A stretch of DNA of 64,000 bases from a virus, in the IMG/VR virus record IMGVR_UViG_3300024262_000026, positions 1-64,000 of that record. One strand, 5' to 3'. How positions within the stretch are numbered: position 1 is the first letter of the stretch; every line of letters starts with the position of its first letter. The notes below the pieces were generated by a model. It was not told where the DNA came from. It made no database searches and saw nothing but the letters and a program-made list of their open reading frames with translations. The position numbers and the translations under genes were made by a program. Shown here in pieces: positions 52,918 to 59,886 of this stretch.

Positions 52918-54207
52918 TTATTTTTCTTTCGTGTCATTTGTGTTACTATATAATGTTTCTTTTTGTTTTTTTATCTCAGATTTTTCTTCTAAATCCAATT
53001 CACTTTCAACATCATACAATTTAGTTAATTCAATATCTCTTTTATTGTAATGTTCAGTTTCAAAAATAGAACCCAAGTTAGTTTCTCTCCTAACACTATT
53101 TTCCATTTTATAAACTTCACCTAAATTGATATCTTTTTTTAATTTACTATCAACATTATAAACACTACCTTCAGCCAATTTAGGTTTATTTTCAGGATCA
53201 TTATTATAAAGGATTTTATCTGTTATTGTATTTAAATTCTCTTTATCATTATCATATAATGAGGGATTATTTAAAGTAGGTTTCTTATAATCTATGATGT
53301 TATCATAAACAAAATCATTAACAGTTAAGGTTTTATTGCTTTCTTTATTTTCAAATAACTGCTCTCCATTTAATAATTTATCTTCATCTTTATTCTCAAA
53401 TAGTTGTTCTCCATTTAATAATTTATCTTCATCTTTATTCTCAAATAGTTGTTCTCCATTTAATAATTTATCTTCATCTTTATTCTCAAATAGTTGTTCT
53501 CCATTTAATAATTTATCTTCATCTTTATTCTCAAATAGTTGTTCTCCATTTAATAATTTATCTTTGTCAACATTTTCGAATAAGACTCCTTCCATTTTTC
53601 GGTCATAATCAATATTTTCATAAATAATTTCACCATCTAATAATTTATCTTCATCTTTATTCTCAAATAGTTGTTCTCCATTTAAAAGGTGCTCATTATC
53701 TTCATTCACATAAACAATTTCACCATCTAATAATTTATCTTCATCATTATTTTCAAATAGTTGCTCTCCATTTAAAAGGTGCTCATTATCTTCATTCACA
53801 AAGACAAACTCACCATCTAATGTATTATTAACACCAACACCATCAAATAATGTCTCACCATCTAATGTATTATTAACACCAACACCATCAAACAATGTCT
53901 CACCATCTAATGTATTATTAACACCAACACCATTAAATAATGTTTCATCGTTTAATGTATTATTATCTACAACATTATTATTATATAAAGGTGTTCCAAT
54001 TGGATATGATTTTCGGTTTCTTTCTGTAGTATCAATCTGATCAATATATTCCATTCCTGGGATATTTGGTTCATAATCTTCAACTTGAATAGTATTATTA
54101 TCTACAACATTATTATCATATAATTGTGCACCTCCAGGAGTTTTATTCAAATCTCTTCCGTGATTATTAGGAACAATTTTATCTATTACTGGATCCACTC
54201 CACCCAT
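52918..54207 (-). CDS. Repeat protein with 15-residue (45-bp) repeats, possible fibre or adhesin
   Basis: 429 residues built of short beta-strand-like repeats. The central part has near-identical 15-residue units LLNGEQLFENKDEDK and LDGETLFDGVGVNNT. The flanking parts have looser units ending in LYDN, VYxxD, or similar. Such arrays usually form elongated beta-solenoids or fibres. It ends just after the endolysin gene start region and overlaps the next gene by one nucleotide. The 45-bp DNA repeats are nearly identical, suggesting recent expansion. A tail-fibre or spike role is plausible but unproven. Confidence 0.65.
   Translation of the reverse strand: MGGVDPVIDKIVPNNHGRDLNKTPGGAQLYDNNVVDNNTIQVEDYEPNIPGMEYIDQIDTTERNRKSYPIGTPLYNNNVVDNNTLNDETLFNGVGVNNTLDGETLFDGVGVNNTLDGETLFDGVGVNNTLDGEFVFVNEDNEHLLNGEQLFENNDEDKLLDGEIVYVNEDNEHLLNGEQLFENKDEDKLLDGEIIYENIDYDRKMEGVLFENVDKDKLLNGEQLFENKDEDKLLNGEQLFENKDEDKLLNGEQLFENKDEDKLLNGEQLFENKDEDKLLNGEQLFENKESNKTLTVNDFVYDNIIDYKKPTLNNPSLYDNDKENLNTITDKILYNNDPENKPKLAEGSVYNVDSKLKKDINLGEVYKMENSVRRETNLGSIFETEHYNKRDIELTKLYDVESELDLEEKSEIKKQKETLYSNTNDTKEK
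53363..53565 (-). repeat. 45-bp tandem repeats, four perfect copies plus a partial one
   Basis: Copies at 53363-53407, 53408-53452, 53453-53497, 53498-53542 are identical, with a partial fifth at 53543-53563. They encode LLNGEQLFENKDEDK-type units within the repeat protein. More diverged copies follow at about 53630-53780. Confidence 0.9.
53811..53945 (-). repeat. Second set of 45-bp tandem repeats
   Basis: Three copies (53811-53855, 53856-53900 and a diverged 53901-53945) encoding LDGETLFDGVGVNNT-type units in the same protein. Confidence 0.85.
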
Positions 54208-54653
54208 TATTTCTTATTTCTTTTTTTAATCATCTCTTGAATATATTGATCCTTAGGTAAACTAATATCAGGGGCACTCTTCATACGTTGAGTTTCTTCC
54301 TCACCTATATAAATACCTTCAACTTCTTCAATTTCTTTAATTATATTTGCAAGATGCTCATCAATAGTTAATTTTTCCTCATTTTTATCATATAGTATTG
54401 TGTAAAGTTTCTCATCATTAAATATAAAATATTCTCTTTCAGATAGTGTAAAGTCCTGATAAAAAGACAATTTACCAATATTACCATATTTTAATATTTG
54501 CTTACCAAACATTGAAAAATATTTTATAATAAATGGATCCTTTATTGAAAATGCCTCAGTTTTTTGATCAAACATACTATCGCCAAGATCCAATTCAAAT
54601 ATATCTAACATTTTTACTTTATTTAATACAACACCATTTGCAATTACTTTCAT
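54207..54653 (-). CDS. Unknown 148-residue protein
   Basis: Overlaps the repeat protein start by one base. Contains KVKMLDIFELDLGDSMF and an acidic C-terminus with KSAPDISLPKDQYIQEMIKKRNKK. No family recognised. Its position between two structural-type genes suggests a virion component. Confidence 0.6.
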   Translation of the reverse strand: MKVIANGVVLNKVKMLDIFELDLGDSMFDQKTEAFSIKDPFIIKYFSMFGKQILKYGNIGKLSFYQDFTLSEREYFIFNDEKLYTILYDKNEEKLTIDEHLANIIKEIEEVEGIYIGEEETQRMKSAPDISLPKDQYIQEMIKKRNKK

Positions 54654-55102
54654 ACATCATGAATATTATCTTTTAAATCAACATCCTCTTGTTCTTCTTC
54701 ATCAGATTTATCCAGTTCTGATATTTTATCAATAATAAAATCTTCTTTTACATCTTCAACATCAATTTCTTCGACTAATTCTCGTTCTAATTGTTGCGTT
54801 TCATTATCTGTATATTTCTTAATTTTCAAATGCACTTTATCAATCTCATTATCGTCTGTAAATTCATCTACTCTAACGATAAACATAATTTGAAAATAAT
54901 TCTCTGGTGATAAAAATTCAACCATTTGATATTTTTGCATAGGGTTCATTATTTCGTTATTAGTTATTTGAACTAACTGACAACCTGAAGCACCAAGAGA
55001 GCCTCCATCAAACCACTTTTTTACTTGTACTTCTAGTTCCTTAAAGAACACAGATATAATATAATCGGCTGATTCTACATATTCTTCAAATATTTTCTTC
55101 AT
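54650..55102 (-). CDS. Unknown 150-residue protein with leader-like start
   Basis: Start chosen at the ATG at 55102 (MKKIFEEYVESADYI), which matches the leader pattern and lies after the promoter box, rather than the longer frame starting at 55147, which would cover that box. The middle has QVKKWFDGGSLGASGCQLVQI and the C-terminus is very acidic (EEEQEDVDLKDN). It overlaps the next gene by 4 nt. Confidence 0.65.
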   Translation of the reverse strand: MKKIFEEYVESADYIISVFFKELEVQVKKWFDGGSLGASGCQLVQITNNEIMNPMQKYQMVEFLSPENYFQIMFIVRVDEFTDDNEIDKVHLKIKKYTDNETQQLERELVEEIDVEDVKEDFIIDKISELDKSDEEEQEDVDLKDNIHDV

Positions 55103-55122
55103 CAAATTGAGATTCTTTTTAA

Positions 55123-55132
55123 CTATATATAA
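55123..55132 (-). promoter_or_regulatory. Phage-type promoter-like box (TTATATATAG)
   Basis: Minus-strand TTATATATAG 20 nt upstream of the preferred start at 55102. Confidence 0.35.
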
Positions 55133-55151
55133 AAAATTACTTTTCAATCCG

Positions 55152-55161
55152 AATATATAAG
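55152..55161 (+). promoter_or_regulatory. Phage-type promoter-like box (AATATATAAG), 3 nt from ATG
   Basis: AATATATAAG 3 nt before the ATG at 55165, again suggesting a very short or absent 5' leader. Confidence 0.45.
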
Positions 55162-55164
55162 TGT

Positions 55165-55416
55165 ATGATAACTAATTTTAAATTATTTATAGAGAGCGTT
55201 GAAGTAACACCTAACAACACTTCTGGTTCGGCTGGTGATACATCATCAACAAGAGATCAAGGTGGTTACCTAGTGTCTGGAAATGATGGAAATCCTGGTA
55301 TTCAATTTACACCAAAAGGTGTTGACGACATAAGCAAGTCTTATAAGGATAAAAAACGAAAATATAAAAGATATTTTAGGAAAAATAAAAAATATAAAGA
55401 TGAAAAACATAAATAG
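55165..55416 (+). CDS. Small basic protein with capsid-targeting-like leader, paralog 1
   Basis: 83 residues. Leader MITNFKLFIESVEVTP, then a Ser/Thr/Gly-rich middle and a strongly basic C-terminus (KDKKRKYKRYFRKNKKYKDEKHK). The layout parallels the protein at 56278 (MIKNFKLFIEDATAT, Gly/Ser-rich middle, RKKKKKKKDLKKK end). A DNA-associated internal virion protein is plausible. The next gene starts inside its end (17-nt overlap). Confidence 0.7.
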   Translation: MITNFKLFIESVEVTPNNTSGSAGDTSSTRDQGGYLVSGNDGNPGIQFTPKGVDDISKSYKDKKRKYKRYFRKNKKYKDEKHK

Positions 55417-56281
55417 ATTTATTCAAAAATCTAACGAATTATTTAAATATAAATATGATTATTCACTAGTTGAATATAAAAATAATAAAATAAAAGTTAA
55501 AATAATTTGTCCAATACATGGTATATTTGAAAAATCACCAAATAAACACTTATTAGGTCAAGGTTGCCAAAAATGTGCATTAGAAAATTCATCAAAAAAA
55601 CAAAGATCAAATAATAAAGAATTTATTAAAAAATCACTAAATATACACAACAATAAATATAACTACTCACTAGTTAATTATAAAAACAGTAAAACAAAAG
55701 TTAAAATAATTTGTCCAGAACATGGTATATTTGAACAAACACCAACAAAACATTTAAAAGGTTGTGGTTGTCCTAATTGTGCTAACAACGTAAAATTGTC
55801 TAATAGTGAATTTATAAAAAGATCAAATAAAATACATAATGGTAAATATGATTATTCATTAGTTCAATATGAAAATAATAGAACAAAAGTTAAAATAATT
55901 TGTCCAGAGCATGGAACATTTAAGCAAATACCAACAAACCATTTAAGAGGTAAAGGTTGTAATAAATGTAAAATAAATTCTATAGGAGAAGAAACTATAA
56001 AAAATATATTAAAAGATAAAAATATAAATTTCATACATCAAAAAACTTTTGACGATTGTAAAAATAAATTGAAATTACCATTTGATTTTTATATTTATGA
56101 TTTAAATATGTGTATAGAATATGATGGTAGGCAACATTTTAACATAAACACTAAATTTTATTCAGAAGATATTAAAATTAATGATAATATTAAAAATAAA
56201 TATTGTAAATTAAACAATATTAAATTATTAAGAATAAAATTTGATGAAAATATTAAAGAAAAACTAATACAACATTTATGA
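55400..56281 (+). CDS. Vsr-like homing endonuclease with three CPxHGxF zinc-ribbon repeats
   Basis: Three copies of a zinc-ribbon repeat (CPIHGIFEKSPNKHLLGQGCQKC at about 35-58; similar at about 95-120 and 155-178), each preceded by KYDYSLVxYKNNKTKVKII. The C-terminal part (IGEETIKNILKDK, then FDFYIYDLNMCIEYDGRQHF and LNNIKLLRIKFDE) matches the PD-(D/E)xK Vsr-like nuclease fold seen in free-standing homing endonucleases, with DF...EYDGRQH as the catalytic region. It sits between two paralogous leader genes, as if inserted at their junction. Confidence 0.8.
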   Translation: MKNINRFIQKSNELFKYKYDYSLVEYKNNKIKVKIICPIHGIFEKSPNKHLLGQGCQKCALENSSKKQRSNNKEFIKKSLNIHNNKYNYSLVNYKNSKTKVKIICPEHGIFEQTPTKHLKGCGCPNCANNVKLSNSEFIKRSNKIHNGKYDYSLVQYENNRTKVKIICPEHGTFKQIPTNHLRGKGCNKCKINSIGEETIKNILKDKNINFIHQKTFDDCKNKLKLPFDFYIYDLNMCIEYDGRQHFNINTKFYSEDIKINDNIKNKYCKLNNIKLLRIKFDENIKEKLIQHL

Positions 56282-56583
56282 TAAAAAATTTTAAATTATT
56301 TATAGAAGATGCCACAGCAACAATGGGCAATATGAACGGAATGGGTAACGTCACTTCTGCAATTCCAAGTGAAACTCCAGGTTCAGTTTCAGATTCTATA
56401 CCAGGTTCTGGTGATATTGGACAAATATTAGGAACACACACCAAAAAATCAACTTTAGATTTAAGAAAGAAAAAGAAAAAGAAAAAAGATTTAAAGAAAA
56501 AAGAAAACTTTTCTCACGAACAAGATAAAACATATGACCAAATGTATGTGGTTAGATTTGGTGACTATAAATATACTAAATAA
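56278..56583 (+). CDS. Small basic protein with capsid-targeting-like leader, paralog 2
   Basis: 101 residues. Leader MIKNFKLFIEDATATMG, then Gly/Ser/Met-rich segment, then basic RKKKKKKKDLKKKENF and a short C-terminal part (YVVRFGDYKYTK). Same plan as the protein at 55165. Overlaps the endonuclease end (ATGA). Confidence 0.7.
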   Translation: MIKNFKLFIEDATATMGNMNGMGNVTSAIPSETPGSVSDSIPGSGDIGQILGTHTKKSTLDLRKKKKKKKDLKKKENFSHEQDKTYDQMYVVRFGDYKYTK

Positions 56584-56584
56584 T

Positions 56585-57229
56585 ATGCTAACATACGAAA
56601 ATTACATTAATTCAGAATTAGAATATGAAGATGGATTTCTAATAGATAAATACGGATCAGTAATAATGAGTATTTATGAAGAACCAATAATGAAAGTTGC
56701 GGCAGAAATTGTTGCTAACAAAGGTGGTGATATTTTAAATGTTGGTTTTGGATTAGGTATAATAGATCATTTCATACAATTAAAAAACCCTACATCTCAC
56801 ACAATTATCGAACCACACAAACAATTATTCAAAGAAGCAATAGAAAATGGTTGGGATAAAAATGTTGAAATGTTAAATGAAAGTTGGTTAGAATCTGTTG
56901 ATAGATTTATTAAAGAAGGTAAAAAATTTGACGGAATATATTTTGATCCTTTTCTGTATGAACAATATAACTCAACTCTAGATAAATTTTTAAAAAAATT
57001 AAAATATATCTTAAAAGAAGATGGAGTTTTCTCATATTTTATGAACCACAACAGTACCAGTAGTGTACAACAAAATGTCAATAATTTTGCTGGGGAAGAT
57101 ATCTATAATGTAAATTTGATCAATTTAAATATTGAATATGATGATAGAAAACTCAAAAAAAGAAATGGATATACAATACAAAAAGAACACTATATTCCAG
57201 TAGTTAGATTCAAAAAAATCATAAAATAA
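56585..57229 (+). CDS. SAM-dependent methyltransferase (RMT2/GAMT-like) with leader
   Basis: 214 residues from ATG at 56585 (MLTYENYINSELEYEDG), which resembles the common leader; a longer frame starting upstream overlaps the previous gene and is less likely. The SAM-binding region ILNVGFGLGIIDHFIQ and HTIIEPHKQLFKEAIENGW, then FDGIYFDPF, match arginine/guanidino N-methyltransferases (RMT2, GAMT family). The substrate is unknown. A virion-packaged methyltransferase is suggested by the leader. Confidence 0.75.
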   Translation: MLTYENYINSELEYEDGFLIDKYGSVIMSIYEEPIMKVAAEIVANKGGDILNVGFGLGIIDHFIQLKNPTSHTIIEPHKQLFKEAIENGWDKNVEMLNESWLESVDRFIKEGKKFDGIYFDPFLYEQYNSTLDKFLKKLKYILKEDGVFSYFMNHNSTSSVQQNVNNFAGEDIYNVNLINLNIEYDDRKLKKRNGYTIQKEHYIPVVRFKKIIK

Positions 57230-57252
57230 TTTTTTTATAATGTTTTTATTTA

Positions 57253-57260
57253 TACTTTTG
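57253..57260 (+). promoter_or_regulatory. Host-like Bacteroidota -7 box (TACTTTTG)
   Basis: TACTTTTG 29 nt before the BRCT gene. Confidence 0.6.
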
Positions 57261-57289
57261 CGATAAGTATAACCATAAAATATAAAAAC

Positions 57290-57601
57290 ATGCCAGAATT
57301 TAAAGATAAAATTACATTTGAAATGACAGGTTCACCCAAATTTCAAGGATGGTCATATAAACAAGATTTTGTTGATTTTATGACAAAACACGGATTCACA
57401 CACACAACACTCACAAAAAATACCGACTTGCTGGTTACGGATGACGATTCATCAAATACAGGTAAAATGGGTAAAGCGAAAAAATATGGTATACCTATAG
57501 TAACTTATGCCGAACTAGCAAAGGATAAAACTAAACTTTATACTAAATTGACAAGGAGAAACAGAATGGCACACATTATGAAACTAATGGGGGAACTGTA
57601 A
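57290..57601 (+). CDS. Stand-alone BRCT-domain protein
   Basis: 103 residues, essentially a single BRCT domain: FEMTGSPKFQGWSYKQDFVDFMTKHGF, LTKNTDLLVTDD, KMGKAKKYGIPIVTYAEL. BRCT domains of this kind are found in NAD-dependent DNA ligases and bind DNA ends or phosphorylated proteins; a free version may assist a phage or host ligase or repair enzyme. Expressed from a host-like promoter, followed by a terminator. Confidence 0.85.
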   Translation: MPEFKDKITFEMTGSPKFQGWSYKQDFVDFMTKHGFTHTTLTKNTDLLVTDDDSSNTGKMGKAKKYGIPIVTYAELAKDKTKLYTKLTRRNRMAHIMKLMGEL

Positions 57602-57624
57602 ACTTATCTCAACTAAATATATAT

Positions 57625-57657
57625 AAAACTCCTATCTAAACAGATAGGAGTTTTTTT
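57625..57657 (+). terminator. Rho-independent terminator
   Basis: AAAACTCCTATCT / AGATAGGAGTTTT with loop AAAC and a T-run, after the BRCT gene. Confidence 0.85.
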
Positions 57658-57691
57658 ATAAATAAGACTCAACAAATAAAATACATATAAT

Positions 57692-58690
57692 ATGGACCCA
57701 AATAAAAATTATTATAATATATTAGATGTAGATAAGAATTCTACTGATGCTGACATCAAAAAATCATATAGAAAAAAGGCAAACGAAACCCATCCCGATA
57801 AGCAAGGCGGGGATGATAAAAAATTTAAAGAAATTAATGAAGCTTATCAAGTTTTAGGTGATAAACAAAAGAAAACTAGATATGATTCGCAAAGTCCTCA
57901 CGGAAAAAATTTCACAGGAGGGGGATTTGGTAATTTTGGGGGGTTTAGTTTCAATCACGATCCTTTTTCAGCATTTGAACAATTTTTTAGGGGAGGCTTT
58001 CAACACCAAACACAACGACAACAGCGGGAAGATTTCCAAGAAGATTTGGATATTGTCGCAAATATGAATGTTGATCTGAAAAGAATATATGAAAATAAAC
58101 CCATCACAATTAAATATAAGAAAAGAGCAAAATGTTCAAGTTGTAAAGCCACAGGGTTTGATAGAAATAGTGAATCTTTTGGTTGTGAAGTTTGTGATGG
58201 TAAAGGTAAAGATCTTTATGGCTTTAGATGTGAATCTTGTTTAGGTGAAGGTAAAATATACTCTGGAACCTGTAAAGTGTGTAATGGTGAAAAAGTTATT
58301 CTTACTGAACAAGAAATTGTTTTAGAAAAAACATATACCATCAGAAACTCAACAAAGAACATTAATAGAGGTTTTGGACATCATTCGAAATATTATAGAG
58401 AAAAGGTCGGCTCATTGATAGTTAATATCAATTTTGTTAAAGATGAAAACTATGAAATTAAGAATTATAACCTTCATCACACAAAAAATATTCACTTTCA
58501 AGACGCTATCGAAGGTAAAGAAATAATATATACTCATGTGGATAAATCTCAAATAAAAATAAAACTACCTGAGAAAACTAATGAAGGCGAACTTATCAGA
58601 TTAAAAGATAAAGGTTTACTCAAAGACGACAACACAAGAGGAGATCTATACATAAAGGTTAATATAACAATAGATTATGATAGACTTTGA
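57692..58690 (+). CDS. DnaJ-like co-chaperone
   Basis: J domain with HPD (His34-Asp36) at the start, a Gly/Phe-rich linker (GGGFGNFGGF), four CxxCxxxG-type zinc finger repeats (CSSCKATG, CEVCDGKG, CESCLGEG, CKVCNGEK) and a C-terminal peptide-binding domain ending in LKDKGLLKDDNTRGDLYI. 332 residues is slightly shorter than bacterial DnaJ (about 375). It recruits Hsp70 to fold or assemble proteins. The last zinc repeat ends in GEK instead of the usual GxG, so the finger may be slightly altered. Confidence 0.92.
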   Translation: MDPNKNYYNILDVDKNSTDADIKKSYRKKANETHPDKQGGDDKKFKEINEAYQVLGDKQKKTRYDSQSPHGKNFTGGGFGNFGGFSFNHDPFSAFEQFFRGGFQHQTQRQQREDFQEDLDIVANMNVDLKRIYENKPITIKYKKRAKCSSCKATGFDRNSESFGCEVCDGKGKDLYGFRCESCLGEGKIYSGTCKVCNGEKVILTEQEIVLEKTYTIRNSTKNINRGFGHHSKYYREKVGSLIVNINFVKDENYEIKNYNLHHTKNIHFQDAIEGKEIIYTHVDKSQIKIKLPEKTNEGELIRLKDKGLLKDDNTRGDLYIKVNITIDYDRL

Positions 58691-58973
58691 AAATAATTTT
58701 TATTTTTACTCAGAAGAAAAATCAAAATTGAAATTTTATTCTGATGAATTTGAAAAATTGCTTTCTAGATGTGGAATAATATTAGAAAATATTGAATTAG
58801 ATAAGGAAACTGGTGATATTTATTGTTATGTTGATGGTATCAATTATGATAAACTAAATTGTCAAAAATTTGATGAAATATTAAAAAATAATGTCCCATA
58901 CATATTAGACATATTTCTGGAACATGATTATTTTATATTAACATTTAATGTAAAAAATATTGAATTATCCTAA
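58677..58973 (+). CDS. Unknown 98-residue protein
   Basis: Overlaps the DnaJ gene by 14 nt, so it is co-expressed with it. Acidic alpha/beta protein (MIDFENNFYFYSEEKSKLKFYSDEFEKLLSRCG). No family recognised. Confidence 0.6.
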   Translation: MIDFENNFYFYSEEKSKLKFYSDEFEKLLSRCGIILENIELDKETGDIYCYVDGINYDKLNCQKFDEILKNNVPYILDIFLEHDYFILTFNVKNIELS

Positions 58974-59243
58974 TTCATCTAATTCGTCTCTAAGTTCCTT
59001 CAATTCAACATTAAAATTATCTATCATATAGCCTAATATATTTTGTTGAAAAATTTCAGTTGTTAATTTGCCTTCCTTTAACTCTATCTCAACTTCTTGA
59101 GCCCCTATCTTTGGATCAATAAAAACTGTTGAAACTTTAAAAGATTTACCATCTCTGATTCGTTCTAATTGTAAAATTGTATTTTCCAATTCGTTTATTC
59201 TTTCAAATAATGCTGCGGCTTGTTGAGCAATATCTATTCTCAT
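58965..59243 (-). CDS. Unknown 92-residue coiled-coil protein
   Basis: Starts MRIDIAQQAAALFERINELENTILQLERIRDG, with heptad-like leucines, then a beta-type middle (FKVSTVFIDPKIGAQEVEIELKEGK) and a helical end. It converges with the previous gene and overlaps it by 9 nt. No family recognised. Confidence 0.6.
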   Translation of the reverse strand: MRIDIAQQAAALFERINELENTILQLERIRDGKSFKVSTVFIDPKIGAQEVEIELKEGKLTTEIFQQNILGYMIDNFNVELKELRDELDELG

Positions 59244-59258
59244 TATAATTCTTTTTTC

Positions 59259-59268
59259 TTTATATATT
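59259..59268 (-). promoter_or_regulatory. Phage-type promoter-like box (AATATATAAA)
   Basis: Minus-strand AATATATAAAG 15 nt before the 92-residue gene. Confidence 0.4.
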
Positions 59269-59291
59269 AATAGAATGTTGCTTCCTTGATT

Positions 59292-59870
59292 TTACTCGTT
59301 TCTCTTCTTAATACCTTCAGCCTTTTTAATCAATTCACGGACTTCAGCACTCGCCAATTTCTCCCAAGTCGATTTCAATATTTTCAATTTAGGTTCTTCC
59401 CAAACACAAGTTTGTTTTTGACTTTTAATTGATTTGATAACTTCCGTAGGTTTTTCATCAAATTCCCAAACAAGATAGTAATCACTTTCAACATCAAATT
59501 TAACTTTATCAGATTTGGTTAACTTAATATTAAATTTCATAATATATTTAGAAACTGTATCAGAAACTTTCTCTTCATTCTTTTTACTAAACTTTAGTCC
59601 AACTTTATATGCTCTTTTCTTTAAAACATTCTCTGAATAATCCATTGCCAAAACTTCATTATAATCAAGTTTATAATCTTTATCAGAAACTTCAAATATT
59701 ACAGCACTTGGTAATCCATCTTTATATTCAAAATGTAAATTTCTTGTTTTATCAAACATCTCAGATGCAATTTTTTTAGCATCTCTTTCAATTTCATTCT
59801 TTGCTTTATTAGCACCTTCTGGTTCTTTCTTTTCATTTAAAAATTGAGTAAATTTATATAACTTTTTCAT
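59292..59870 (-). CDS. Unknown 192-residue protein with capsid-targeting-like leader
   Basis: Leader MKKLYKFTQFLNEKKEPEG. The rest is charged and alpha/beta with DYYLVWEFDEKPTEVIKSIK and a C-terminal segment LKSTWEKLASAEVRELIKKAEG. No family recognised. It lies immediately downstream of PPK2 in the same orientation, 16 nt after its stop, so the two may be packaged together. Confidence 0.65.
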   Translation of the reverse strand: MKKLYKFTQFLNEKKEPEGANKAKNEIERDAKKIASEMFDKTRNLHFEYKDGLPSAVIFEVSDKDYKLDYNEVLAMDYSENVLKKRAYKVGLKFSKKNEEKVSDTVSKYIMKFNIKLTKSDKVKFDVESDYYLVWEFDEKPTEVIKSIKSQKQTCVWEEPKLKILKSTWEKLASAEVRELIKKAEGIKKRNE

Positions 59871-59886
59871 AATTTATTTTTATTTT

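Noticed and set aside
53363-53945. CRISPR-like array of direct repeats
   Set aside because: The repeats are contiguous 45-bp units with no spacers and stay in frame in a protein-coding gene.
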